Assembly: GCA_013420905.1 (NCBI GenBank)
Contig: JAAXNY010000006.1
Coordinates: 2,976,001-3,040,000, forward strand
Length of the DNA: 64,000 bases
Direction: 5' to 3'
Origin: Collybia mongolica
Lineage: Eukaryota > Basidiomycota > Agaricomycetes > Agaricales > Clitocybaceae
The notes below the pieces were generated by a model. It did no database searches and was not told the origin of the DNA. It saw nothing but the letters and a program-made list of their open reading frames with translations. The position numbers and the translations under genes are program-made. Shown in pieces: positions 10,541-21,873 of the stretch; within the stretch, counting starts at the first letter, position 1; every line of letters starts with the position of its first letter.

Positions 10541-11201
10541 TGCCTGTTGTGAGGGGGGGAATTGCCACAAGTGATACCAAAGGGAGAGCAATGTGCATGG
10601 CAAGATCAACCATGCAGAGAAGGGGGCTCTAGGGATGCAGGCAGCTTAGTCACACAAAAATAAACCTGTCCTAAGTGATTGCAAAGGTGTCAACCTGTAA
10701 GGGACAATGCCATCTACATAGGTACATTGTAAGAATAAATTATGGAAGTATCAAAGAAGCCAATATGAGCCTGCTAGAGCTCTGCAATGGTCTGGAGGTA
10801 AACTGTCAGTAAGGAGGTATGCTAATAACTGCAAAAGGGAGTAAGGGGTGTGCCACAAGGTAAGTAGGTTGTGTTAAGATGGTCTCAAGGCACCAGCAGC
10901 ATATGGAATGAGACATACAATAAGCAAGGAATATCCAAGCAACTAGCATTCCCCTTATATCTGTCAAATCAAAAGATATGGATGCCAACTATGTGTTTTG
11001 CTAGCTAGAGCTACAGTGTATTGAGAGTGAGGATGTGAGCTGGTTCTGACTAGGTGGGTATCATTAGGCTATTTTTGTCATCAGTATTGATAAGATTGTT
11101 GATCTAAACAGAGCATACAGTCTGTGAAACCTGAAACACCAGGTTTTGCTAACCAAATCCCACTATACCCAACCTTACCCAACCCAACCCAGGTTACTGA
11201 A
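10541..11201. other. no gene recognised
   Basis: AT-rich sequence with no supported ORF. A short CCCAACC-type run lies at about 11168-11191. Confidence 0.4.
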
Positions 11202-11919
11202 CAGGGCCTTAGTGGTGTCATTTGTTTTTGTATCTACAAATAGGGATTATCACAGTAGCTGATTAATGGTAGATTAAGTGCTGATTATATTCCAGATTAA
11301 ACACTCTAACAAACCTTTTTCTTGGAAATAATCAACAAATAATCTGATTCTACTCTGAACACCCCTAATTAAAAATCAGATCAAGTGCAGGTTATTGAGC
11401 AGTAAATCAGGCAGACTTTGAAACAACTTTGTGAGTACCATGAGAGGATGGGCTATCATTACCATGTGTTGTGCTCATTGTTCCCCTCTGGATCCCATCA
11501 TGCCTAAAGAAACAGAGAGGCAACAAGCTAGTGGTGCTCTACTACAGGCTCTCTTTATTAACCTGATTGTAGAAGCTGTATCATCTCCTACTGCAGCCTC
11601 CTCCACAGCTTTTGTCTCTGAGTTTTTTGATTTTGGTGCAGTGGGTTTTGTTTTAGGTGTAGTTGCAGATTTATCTGTTGTTTTCTTCTTCTTTGCTGCC
11701 TTTTCAGTCTTGTCAGCTTGAACCAGAATGAGATGAGCTTCTATGATAGAAATAGGAGATGGCGGGTCAGTGTTCACTTCTCCAAGGGCACATGGTCTTG
11801 CTTATCATGCAGTATTGAGATATGGTGGCCTCAAAAGTTTTTGAAGTCTGCCAAGATGCTGTAGCTGGCAACCAAAAATAACCAGCTTTAATTTTGCAAC
11901 TTGATTCAACTCATTTCTA

Positions 11920-14900
11920 CAGTTCCAGACAAACAAACACAGTAAATTTTGTATCTTCTAAACAAAAATTTTTGGCACAAAACGGACTTCAGAAATGGAT
12001 TCAGCAGGTCAAAATACGTCAGAAAACACTTTGTTTATATTTTTCCCACAACTTTTTGGGGTGGCCAAATTTTTTGGATCAAATTTCAAAAAGTTAGGGT
12101 GCGCGACCAGGGTTGAGAACTGCTTCCAGGGACATCATGGCCCGGTTAGACACCTGACAATGTTGGCGCTGCTTCCTGACGGCCCATGCAGCAGCATCAC
12201 CAGTGAGTCCTTTCCGATATGCACTCATGAAACGCCAGGACCAATTGATAAATTGTTGAATCACGTCCACAGGGCAGGCATCAAGGTACCTCATGGCAAC
12301 TTCTTTTGCCTCAGCAAAGGTCTGCTTTGGTACCTCACGATACCAATATTTAACCCAACTCCAGTACTGTACAGTTCTTGAGAATATGATAGTTGAGAGT
12401 GCTTGGACAACACACCATCTCAATAGGATTAAGTTCACAGTGGAACTTCGGCAAGAAAATACATTCATGCCCTGAGTTCTTGATTAAGGTCTCTAGCATA
12501 GACTCCTGGTTTAAGAAGTCAGCTTGTTTACTGAGCAGCCACATCATACAGCAATCAGTATTTTCAAATGGGCATACTGGCGCACACTTAGCACGCATCC
12601 TGCTGACGTCAAAGCCACGTTCCATAAGGACATGTTCCAAGCCTTTTGGGTGCCCATCAGGGAGCGTCATCTTCTGTTCCATTCCTCGATATGCTGGATG
12701 TGGATTTGAGTCAGGAATGACAGTGTCACGTCGTACTCGTTGTTTTCCACCATCTGATTTATTCATCTCAGAGGCTTTGAGTGCGTCGGGTCTGAGTGAT
12801 GCATGAGCTGAGGATTGATCAAAAATGAAGAGTGCGATGCAATCTGGATGGGCCTTCTCAAAGACCTCGATGGCATGTTTGACTTGCACAAGCAATTGGT
12901 CTGTGTCCCACCATGCATCACCATTAGATCCAGGGTAGATGATCTTGCGAGCCTCGTCCACGATGTTCATGTCTTTATCGTGCAGAACCAAACGGCCAGT
13001 TAAAGGGGTGATGAACTCAGAAACATGAATGAGGCGACCACGCCCCTTCTTCTGCAATATCCTTTGCCCCGGCCCAAGCCATGCTGTTGCTTTGTAGTCG
13101 TTGACTGTGAGGCAGCTCTCATTGTGAAACAGCGGAACGATCTCCTTCTCACCCTCATTCAGGGTTGGCAGAACCTTCTGAAGTTCAGCTCCCTCAAAGT
13201 GGGTCATCCGAGCTTCAAACTTAGCCATGGCAGGAAGAAAAACCTCGTTGCAATACTTCACGACATCCTCCCGTTCATGGCTGTCCATGTAGACACCTTT
13301 CTTGAGTGCTTTTAGCCGCCATCCCAACTTCAGCAGCCATCTCCTCGCAGTGCGCTCGCATAGTGGTTGATTCATTGTTATGTTGATGGATGGAAGGATT
13401 TCATTGTTCAGCGCATGCTGAAAATGGTGGGGAGTGACTTCGCCAGCTTTCTGCGCAATAAGCCACCCCCGTGCAGCTACTTTGACATGCTCATCAAGCA
13501 AGAGACTTTGACACATCTTCTTGCCACCACGTTTCTCCCTTGGCAACTGTTCAAAGACTTGATAGTGCCGTGCGAGTGCCCGAACCTTCCTGGCAAAGTA
13601 CTTTCCCTCGCCCTCGTGCCATTGAGTTGCAATCTGAAAGCTAGCTGCAGTTTTTGAGAATCCTTTCGATCGGAGAGTCGCAAAGTTTCGCAAGATAAGC
13701 AGTTGGTTTATCTGAGTTAATGGTAAGGTTTTCGAACCCTTTTGCAGATCCTCTTTGATTTGCTTTCGCAAATCCTCCCAGCTCTGGATTTCGACGCCTG
13801 CCCGTACGCACTCATCAAGGTCATCCTCCCAGCCATGCCTTTCGCTTTCGGCTTCCTGAACTGGTGGAATCACTGGCTTGACACTTTCTTCACGAATTTG
13901 GGGCGGTATCTCGATCTCAACCGACTCCTCACGGATTTGGGGCGGTATCTCAACCTCAACAGTCTCCTTGCGGATTGTGACTGGAACTCCCATAACATCA
14001 TCGGTATTTGTATCCTCGACATTGATCTTCACATCTGCGCTAATTTCATCATCCACCAAACCAGGAGAAACCTTGGGCATACACGGTGCAGGTGTGTGAC
14101 TGGAAGAAAACCCGAAGCCATCAAGACTGGTCTGATTGTGGTTGGCTTTGTGATAGCGGCGCTGGGTGCGTTTTGATTTGCTCATCACATCGGGTCCCTT
14201 TATGTATTCCTTCAGTTGTTCTGTGTGACATATGGTGAGTCACCATTGATTAGTACTCATACTTATGCATGAACACGAACCAATCCTGCGTTTCTTTTTC
14301 TTCAGTTGAGGTGGCAGCCAGCTCTCATCTGCGGGATCATCTCCCTCCTCCACCATTACAGCCAACAGATACATCCTTTCCTGCAGTTCCTCATCGTCCC
14401 AATCTCCCGAATCAGACAATTCTTCAAGGTCTGGTTCTGATTCCATTCCATCATTATCTTCATTGATGAAGGGTCTCGCGCTGTTGAAATAGACGCCCAA
14501 ATCTGTTTCCAGGTTGTCATGTGAACTTGACTCGGTTGGGACAGGATTACTCGTTGGGGATTCTTCATTTGGGAATGGTGGTACCGCTGTCTGATGCTGA
14601 TTGCGAAGCCCTCGGGTATTTCGTACGCGTTTTGAGGGCCGACCACGCGCCATAGAGGGGTTGATAATTACTGGTGGGCGGGTATTGTTGATTTTTTTTA
14701 GGGCTCGGTTCCCAACCAATTTCAAATTTTTCAACGTCATCACGTTCAGCTAATTGAGAACTGTCAATTTCTGATTTTTTCATATTTTTCCTGATTCTTT
14801 TTGGGGGGTGGCCAATTTTTTGGGGTCTCAACCCCAAAAATCTTCGAGATGGGAAAATCGGCTCGTTGAATAATGTCAATTGGGATCAGATATACACGTT

Positions 14901-14985
14901 TTTACGGTTTTTTGGTCTCTCTAGCATTTGTGGCAGTGTCTAAAACTCAGTCAAGAAATTTACCGTGTTTGTTTGTCCGGAACTG
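11920..14985 (-). mobile_element. TA-flanked DDE transposon (Tc1/mariner superfamily, large)
   Basis: 3066 bp with TIRs of about 30 bp. The left begins CAGTTCCAGACAAACAAACA and the right is its inverted copy with two mismatches (14956-14985). It is bounded by TA at 11918-11919 and 14986-14987. It encodes one three-exon transposase on the minus strand. A GGTGGCCAA-type AT-rich subterminal motif also recurs near both ends (about 12060 and 14805). Confidence 0.85.
12094..14653 (-). CDS. DDE-superfamily transposase, spliced, first catalytic Asp changed
   Basis: Model on the minus strand: 14653-14263 (or -14281), 14220-12416, 12366-12094; about 822 aa. Intron 2 (12415-12367, 49 nt) is well supported: removing it turns a nonsense tail into NPIEMYWSWVKYWYREVPK. 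Intron 1 has two in-phase donors. The start MARGRPSKR has an AT-hook-like GRP. Then come an acidic low-complexity region with repeated IPPQIREES units, an HTH-bearing middle, and a DDE core (VNDYKATAWLGPG, CIALFIFDQSSAHASL, LPKFHCELNPIEMYW). The second acidic residue (FDQSSAH) and the Glu (NPIEM) are present. The first, where relatives as I recall have H-D-E, reads H-N-E-S (about 13110-13120), so activity is doubtful. Confidence 0.8.
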
Positions 14986-15076
14986 TACACCTGATTATTT
15001 GGCAAACAAATTTAATCAGTGATTAATAATCTACTGTTAATTAGCTACTGAGATAACTCCTAATGCTACAACCCTG

Positions 15077-15465
15077 ATGTATCTTAAAGTAAATTATAGT
15101 TGATTGAACAGCTTTCCATCGTTCTGAATGTTTTTGGCCGGAATTTGCAAGGTAGCGGGCTATGCTGCTTGCCAAGCGGCCTTACAGAGTTATAAAATAA
15201 CTTGGAGGCAATACCTGCTCTATCGGCATGAGAAAGTGGCCAGTTGAGGCGTGGGGATTTTCGGCGTTCAGCTGTCCGGAGTTACGTTAAGTAGTATGAG
15301 ACAGCTCACAGCCTTGGAAACCTGCACCTATTTGTCCATCTCTCAACAACTTTCTTCTCTTCTCCATCACCTGCTCGTTTTTTTGTGTACATTTTGGCCT
15401 CCGTTGCCCATACCACACCAACATCGTCTTTCTTTAACGTCTTTCTTCTTCGACTGGGCCTCAGC
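15077..15465. other. 5' flank of the lyase gene
   Basis: No ORF supported. It holds pyrimidine-rich stretches (about 15345-15460) just before the start codon at 15466, as common in fungal promoters and leaders. Confidence 0.4.
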
Positions 15466-17934
15466 ATGGCCTCAAACTACAATGCCATAGGCGGAAACCA
15501 AACGTCGCCGTATGGTTCTGGTGACCCCTACTACAATGAATCATCCGGCTTTATTACTCCCCACCCAACTAAAAAGCGTACCAGCAATTGGATAAAAATT
15601 GGCGTCCCTGTTCTTATCCTCGTCATCGTTGGTGCTGTTGTTGGTGGTGTTCTTGGGAGCCGAAGCAGTAAATCAAAGTCCGATGGTAGCACCTCAAGCA
15701 ACGCTGCTGCGAGCTCTGCCGCCAGTGTTAAGTTGGAAGTCGGTCGTTTTGCTACTGCGACCAACAGTGCGTACATGATGCCTATATATCCCTCTACTGT
15801 GAGTATGCTCTATACTATCAGGATTCTAGAACTTATATATCTTTATAGACGAACACCGCGGCATTTACATCACCCACGTTCCTGGCCTCCGCTGGCTCTG
15901 CACTCGCGTGGCCTAAGGACTCATTCCAACCTCAGAAACCCAGCGTGCTGTCCGTACGCCCGGACCGCCCCCGCCTCATCGCCCCCGCCTATAAATGGCA
16001 GGTTCTTCCTACTCTGATCCAGAATGATCCCTATTTGAAAGGCTGGAATGATACCATTTTTGGCAATGCTACCAATTACCTGACGATGCAGCCTGTCGAA
16101 TACAACAAGGACGGTGATAGTGGCATATTGGATAATGCCAGGGAGATTAAAATGAGAATCAAAGCTTTCGCTTATGTATATCGTATGACGAATGACACCA
16201 AGTGGGTTGATCGCGCTTGGGCTGAAGTCCAGGTTAGTCATTCCTGTTTTGTGGAAATCTCCAATTCTGACCTGTTTCATTTCAGAATGCTGGATCCTTC
16301 GGACCTGCAGAAGACAAATGGAACTCTGTTCACTTCCTCGATACTGCTGAACTCTCAGCAGCATACGCCATTGCATACGATTGGCTGTATGATATGTGGA
16401 CTAATGACCAAAAAAGTCAGATGAGGGCGACGTTGATCAAATACGGCTTACAACCTGGCCTCACCGCATCTACTGATGCTAACGTAGGCTGGTGGAGGAA
16501 AAATACCACAGGCAATTGGAACTGTGTCTGTAATAGCGGTTTAACCCTAGCCTCCTTAGCCATTCTCGGCGACGACACCTCTGGTATCCCCGAACAGCTT
16601 CTTGGGCTTACCGTTGATAACGCCAAACAGAATTGTGCCTTGGCCACCATCGACGATGGATCGTGGGCAGAAACAGCCAATTACTGGTATTTCGGAACTA
16701 CGGGACACGCTGAAATGTCATCTGCTCTCCTCACCGCCACTGGTTCCCACTATGGCCTCCTTGACGTCAATTCCAACTTCTACAAGACTGGCATCTACCA
16801 TATGTACGCATATGGGCCAACATCCCTCTTTGATTACGGTGATCACGGACCAAACAAATTCTCTGCCACGGCCAACTCGATGCACCTCTACGCTGATCAG
16901 TATCAACAACCGCAGTTTTCCCTCTTCCAACGGGAGCAGCACGATTCTGCTGAGCCATGGAGTATGTTCTGGTATAATCCCACTATTTCTGGTGCATTCT
17001 GGGATGGTGCAGCTCTTGATCATTTCTTCGACAACGGTCTTGACCAGTGGGCGTCTATGCGAAGTAGCTGGACCAACAATGAGGCGCTATTTGTGGCGAT
17101 CAAGGCGGGCAAGAATCAGGGTCACCAAACGCACAATGACCTTGATGCGGGTGACTTCGTTCTCGATGCCCTTGGTACCCGCTGGGCGGGTGAACTTGGG
17201 TCAGGCGATTACCTATCGCATAATTATTTCAGCAACGATGCTCAAGACAGTGATCGCTGGAAATATTACCGGAAGATGACGGAGGGGCAGAATACCATCC
17301 TAATCAACAACGCGAATCAGAACGTTGCAGCAGCTCCCACTATCAAGTTTGACTCGACAAAAACTGCCCAAGGTTCCAGCACCGTCATTGATATTCCCAA
17401 AGATTCCACTGCGTTCTGGACTGCTGACCTTTCTTCGGCGTATTTTGACTCGTGAGTCGAGGTTTTTGTGTGTTCATCCAAACACTTAAATTCAACCCCT
17501 TAAACAGATCTGTAAAGCGTGGTGTCCGTATGATTAACGCTCGCCGACAAGTCCTCATTCAGGATGAAATAAATTCGCAGAGCTCTGTTCAATGGCGCAT
17601 GCATACGAATGCCACGATCGACGTTGATACCACTGGGGGCGGTACTTCTGCTAAGCTGACCATCGGTGACAAAACTATGTTGGTCACGATGCTGAATCCA
17701 CCCACCGGTGCTGCTTTCACCTCATCTGACGCAGTAAGGATGTCCTCGGACGTGACACCTCCTGACGCAGATCAAGAGAACCCTGGCGTGAAGGTGCTTA
17801 TCATCAGTCTGCCTGCTGGCACATACAATCTACAAGTATTATTTAATCCTCAATGGAGCGGCATGTCATCGGGCGACTTTGTGACGCCGAAGACAGTTGC
17901 ATTGGATAACTGGTCGCTGACTAGTCACGATTAA
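15466..17934 (+). CDS. heparinase II/III-like (chondroitin AC/alginate lyase-fold) membrane protein
   Basis: Exons 15466-15798, 15849-16232, 16286-17451 and 17508-17934 give 769 aa with all phases closed. A cytoplasmic N-terminus of about 44 residues precedes one membrane segment (residues 45-64, IGVPVLILVIVGAVVGGVLG), then a Ser/Ala-rich stalk and the catalytic region. An alpha-toroid part carries NWNCVCNSG (about 316-324). A beta-sandwich part carries THNDLDAGDFVLDALG (about 521-536), the conserved His-Asn-x-Leu-Asp-Ala-Gly motif of the heparinase II/III family (PF07940). Such enzymes cleave acidic polysaccharides by beta-elimination; the substrate here is unknown. Type II topology would place the enzyme outside the cell or in the secretory lumen. 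The start was chosen because it precedes the TM segment at a usual distance. Confidence 0.82.
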
Positions 17935-18382
17935 TCCCCTACTGGGGCTCATAGACATTCGTATCTACCTCCCAGACATTTTATAACATAGTTTGCTCTT
18001 GGATTCATAGTAATGGACAGAACTTACTCGCAGGTCACTTGTTTTGTATGAATGATAGTGACCCTACATAGTCGTGATGCAAAGTCTGACAGCCGGCGGT
18101 TGCCCGCCAAGGCAAGTTGAAGGGTGGCTAAAACCAAACACGTTTGGTTACTGGTAACCTTGGAGGCGAAAGTAAATTGTGCTTGTCCTCCCCCTTCCAC
18201 TCTTTTTCCATTACAATTTACTTAGAGGCTATATCCACGATTCGAGTGCGAGCTAGAAGCCCTCACTGTCGTTCGTCTTACCCGTAAGTGGACTACGCAC
18301 AGCGTCCCCCCTCTTCGCTCAGCCCTGATACTTCCACTTTCCTTTGCAGAGTTGAACCACCTCATCCCGACTCCCCAACACC
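17935..18382. other. intergenic, 3' end of lyase gene and promoter of next gene
   Basis: No ORF supported. A TC-rich stretch lies just before the start codon at 18383. Confidence 0.4.
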
Positions 18383-19541
18383 ATGTTTATTGCCAAACCT
18401 AAAAAAATTACCCTCACGCTCTTTGTATACGTCGCTCTTGTTTTCACCCTCACCACCTCCGAAGCCAAGAGCTTCCAGCATGTCCAACACCGCGACCACG
18501 TGAATCTCAAACGCCTGATTAAAAAACGTTCTCCCCTCCCTCAAGCTACAGTTACTCCCCTAGTCCCTCTTGCGGGTGCTGCACCATCACCGCCCACCTT
18601 TTCAGCCGAATCAACAACCTCGTCCGCCGCCTCGTCCTCAGAGACCACTCTAACCTCTACTTCTTCTTTGGCTCCAGAGACCTCACAGTCGACCTCGGTC
18701 AGTCAATCCTATTATTTGAATTTCGAGTCCTTCCGCCTCATTTAACTCCTCTCAGGCTTCGGAATCATCGTCAAGCAGCAGCAGCCAGTCTGTGTCGGAA
18801 TCTACAAGTTCAACCCAATCAAGTTCCGCATCGACTACGCAAATCAGCACAACTGCTATTCCAACGTCGGAGCAATTGAACATAGGTGAAGCATCACCCA
18901 CGCCCTCGGTTGAGGTGGTGAAGTCCACCATTACAAAAACCGAATCAGTTGATGCCGCGTCGACTGGTACAACAGTGCCTCTGCCTCAATCCAACACTTC
19001 GAAAGCCAAGAGTACCACACTAACCGTGGTCATCATAGTGGCTGCTTCGGTGGCTGGGATTGCTATCCTCTGGACCGTCTTCCGTAAATGGAAGCTTGGG
19101 AGATCGAAGAAGTTTGACGAACGTCTCCAGCCCATAGACTGGCAGCCCACAAATCAGGACGATGGAGGTGGAATAGTCCCTCCTCACAGGCGCGCTAGTA
19201 CAGGAGCATCATCTTATCGTTCTGGTAGTGGTCATGGGAATTCGGCCGTGCAGGGTGTTGGCGGGTATAGTGGATCTGAACACGGCCATAACAGCTCCGA
19301 CCATGGTCAAATTCTGACTATCCCCGATCATGATTTCACTGCAGGCTCCTCAACACTCGCACCCGTCGGAGGTTATGCGGACCTGGCACGAGGGTCGAGC
19401 CCTCAGCCCCAGATGCATCAAATGAATCGTGGGCCAAGCTTGACTCGCCCAGCTTATGACATCGGTGTTCCTCTTCATCATCAAGCCGGATATGGCACTC
19501 AGGACGCGTATGACTATCAGAATGGGTCAAGGCGTTATTGA
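18383..19541 (+). CDS. Ser/Thr-rich single-pass membrane protein (Mid2-like layout)
   Basis: Exons 18383-18697 and 18756-19541 give 366 aa. The N-terminus (residues 1-27, TLTLFVYVALVFTL) looks like a signal peptide. Residues 60-190 are dominated by Ser, Thr and Ala, suited to heavy O-mannosylation. One membrane segment (about 193-214, TLTVVIIVAASVAGIAILW) is followed by basic residues (FRKWKLGRSKK) and a cytoplasmic tail rich in Gly, Ser, His and Tyr. The layout resembles fungal wall-stress sensors of the Mid2 or WSC type, but no cysteine-rich WSC domain is present. Function is not assigned; the layout call is inference. Confidence 0.7.
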
Positions 19542-19947
19542 GAATTTGCATGAGTTCATTTGAACAACGTTCAATGATTTGTAGCTCCTTCATGGCCACA
19601 CCTACATCTTCGCCGTTTTAGTCTGCTCTGTTTCTTTCTTGCCATATCAATATTGGTTTGTTTGTCTTTCTATAATCAATGTCGCTGGACGCCTACATAC
19701 TTTTTCTTCATCACAAGACTACCCCATTCTCATGAACAAACAAGACAGCCTGAATTAGCTAGCTGGTATCATACCCCTTGTGTTCTCTATTCACCCATGA
19801 ATTTCTTTGTTACCCATGCAGACACCCTGGCGGGTCCAGTATGTGATCCAACAATGTATTAACCATCGGCAGTAGATTGGATAGTACAAAAGGAAGGTCC
19901 TTGTAGATCTGCATGACACGCACAAATTCCTTAATTATGGCCTAAGA
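19542..19947. other. convergent intergenic region
   Basis: It holds the 3' ends of the Ser/Thr-rich gene (plus) and the IMA1-like gene (minus). No ORF or RNA gene recognised. Confidence 0.4.
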
Positions 19948-21747
19948 TTACAGATTAATTGTCACCCCATTGTTGAAAATTTCCCTCAACATCTCCCAGG
20001 CTTTAAATCCCATCACGATGACAGGAATGAGTATTAACAAATACCACCAGTATGAGTGCGTCTGATGAACGGCCATTGAATCAACTTGACTCGGAACTGG
20101 CTTCGGTACATCATCAACTAGCAAAGTTCGCTCGAAAAGGCCTTCTAAACCAGTCGGTTTTTCAGGTGCGAAGAAACGTTGAGGGCGAAGCCACAAATCT
20201 ATTTCATTGCCTTTGGTTGTGTTCTGTATTCCTGAATGTATGTTTGTTGGGGTCCAATCCATCGCATCCGTATCTGATGCTTCAGTCACATTCAAAGAAT
20301 GCCGTGTGAGTGAAGAATGACCGAAGACCGGGTTTACCGGCGAAATTATAGGCTTTGAAGAAAGTGTAAGTGAGGCAAGGATGTCGGTTTCGACTGTTGT
20401 CAAAGGGGCAGGAGTATTCGGTCGACTAAGTGGCGTTGTGGACCGTGAGGGCAGGTGTTGGCGAGAATTTGAGTCAAGAAGTCGGATAGCGGGTGGTTGT
20501 TGGATGCGGAGAATGAAATAGGATATCACAGATATCTGCATTTAGAAGAGTCAGGAAGGTGATTCGTTGAAGGGATCTTGTACGGACAAATAATTCGAGA
20601 GTCCAGGAAAACGTGAAGTAGAGACGACTTCGTGACGATAGCGGTTGAAGGATATGCAAAAAATCATGATCTGGCCAATGCCATGCAACAAACGCCAGAC
20701 AAGATGTGAACAATCTGGATGACCAAGCAGTCATTTGCATCTTCTGATAGGTCCAGTCAATTAAAAAGTGTTTAAGATAAGTGTTACACTCGCAATGTAT
20801 ATGTTCTTCCCCCCGACTCGGAGGTCACGGCCTTGTCTTTGCGCCCTCTGCACCGATAAATACGTTGGATCCCACATTGACCAAAATAATGAGAGTAAGA
20901 CTATAAACGGAGATATCGGCTGCATGAAGGAGAGACTACGCAATGGGCGTAGTCCAAGCGCAGCTGAAAACGTCTTTTAACATCAACAGAGGCAACGATT
21001 CGGGCACTCACCGCCGAAATCAAAAATGAAAACGATCATCAAGGACGCTAACCAAAGTACCCCGCGTATTCTCCATGCAATCATTTCGGTCCCGACCTTT
21101 TCAGTCTCCTTGTAGGCTTCAGATACCCGTCTTTGCTTTTCCTTTCCTTTACTGTCTTTTAACCACCCCCCGAGTGCCTTCGTCCTGGCCATAGTGTCCT
21201 TCCTTCGTATTTCATCTTCAACAGCCGGAAGACATGATTCGCACACGGGCGGATATCGAGTTTGAAGAGAAACCTTATATTCAGGGAGCGTTTCAAGACG
21301 ACGCTGGTATTCTGGATTCTGAAGGATGTCAGTATGCGTATGAATACATCAATTAGACTGCGCACGTCAGGAGGCGGAAGGTAGTTTGAAAGGAGATGCA
21401 CAAGCAACATTTGATTGGTCTGGCATGTATGGCAAAACGGACCTTTGCCATACATGGTGGGCAGCTGATTGCTACTAGGTGACGCTAAAGCGCTGGTTAG
21501 TTGGCACATGTGGAGGGCAGCTTATAGCCAGTAGGGAAAAAATACCACGCTTCGCGAAAGCCATTGAATTCATGGATTCGTCATGCATCGCCGGCTCGTC
21601 TGAAAGGATGTCGCCTTTCTCGTCATAGCGATTCCAACAATTACACGAAGGACACCAAAAATTCCGCGAATCATCGGCTGGAGGACAAGGCGATTGACAG
21701 AAAAAGCAGCTCATCCTGGTACTGGGCCGACGAAATAGTCGAGACAT
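19948..21747 (-). CDS. IMA1-like inner nuclear membrane protein
   Basis: Minus-strand exons 21747-21546, 21484-21366, 21318-21012, 20963-20788, 20743-20588 and 20535-19948 give 515 aa with all phases consistent. The N-terminus has paired cysteines of an Ima1 N-terminal zinc region (CFFCQSPCPP, FWCPSCNCWNRYDEKGD, then CHTC and CESC) after residue 10. Hydrophobic segments follow (WRIRGVLWLASLMIVFIFD, ISPFIVLLSLFWSMW and others). The C-terminal part has an MDWTPT motif and RFFAPEKPTGLEGLFE, ending in a last membrane segment (WWYLLILIPVIVMGF). Ima1 (fission yeast) and TMEM201/NET5 (animals) help link centromeric or heterochromatic DNA and the cytoskeleton to the nuclear envelope. The donor of intron 5 (GTCCGT, 20587) is the least certain junction. 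Confidence 0.8.
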
Positions 21748-21873
21748 TGGCAGTGAGTTATATAAGTGTAGCTGAGTGTTGAATATCAAGGTGAAATCTT
21801 TTTGTTTGTATTTGGAAAAGTTGATATACACATATCATATATAAATAATTTGAATTTTATGATTTGAACTCTG
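21748..21873. promoter_or_regulatory. bidirectional promoter between IMA1-like and SNAPC1-like genes
   Basis: Only 126 bp separate the two divergent start codons (21747 minus, 21874 plus). The interval is AT-rich, with ATATAAATAATTT near 21838-21850. The two genes must share this control region; coregulation is inference. Confidence 0.55.

Larger units (their letters stand above)
11202..15076. mobile_element. possible degraded hAT-type element hosting the DDE transposon
   Basis: The left end (CAGGGCCTTAG at 11202) and the right end (inverted CAGGGTTGTAG at 15076) share a diverged inverted repeat. A stretch with TTATC, CAGTAGCT, ATTAA and GTAGATTA recurs at about 11240-11290 and, inverted, 15012-15063. 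Without the 3066-bp insert at 11920-14985 this would be an element of about 0.8 kb. No matching 8-bp flanking duplication was found, so the boundaries and class are inference. A K/T-rich minus-strand frame (11777-11475) inside it has no recognised match. Confidence 0.35.

Noticed and set aside
11168..11191. CCCAACC-type run as a telomere remnant
   Set aside because: Only a few imperfect units and not the fungal TTAGGG repeat.
16602..17279. Long second plus-strand frame inside the lyase gene
   Set aside because: It overlaps exon 3 of a well-supported gene in another frame and has no motifs; a shadow ORF.
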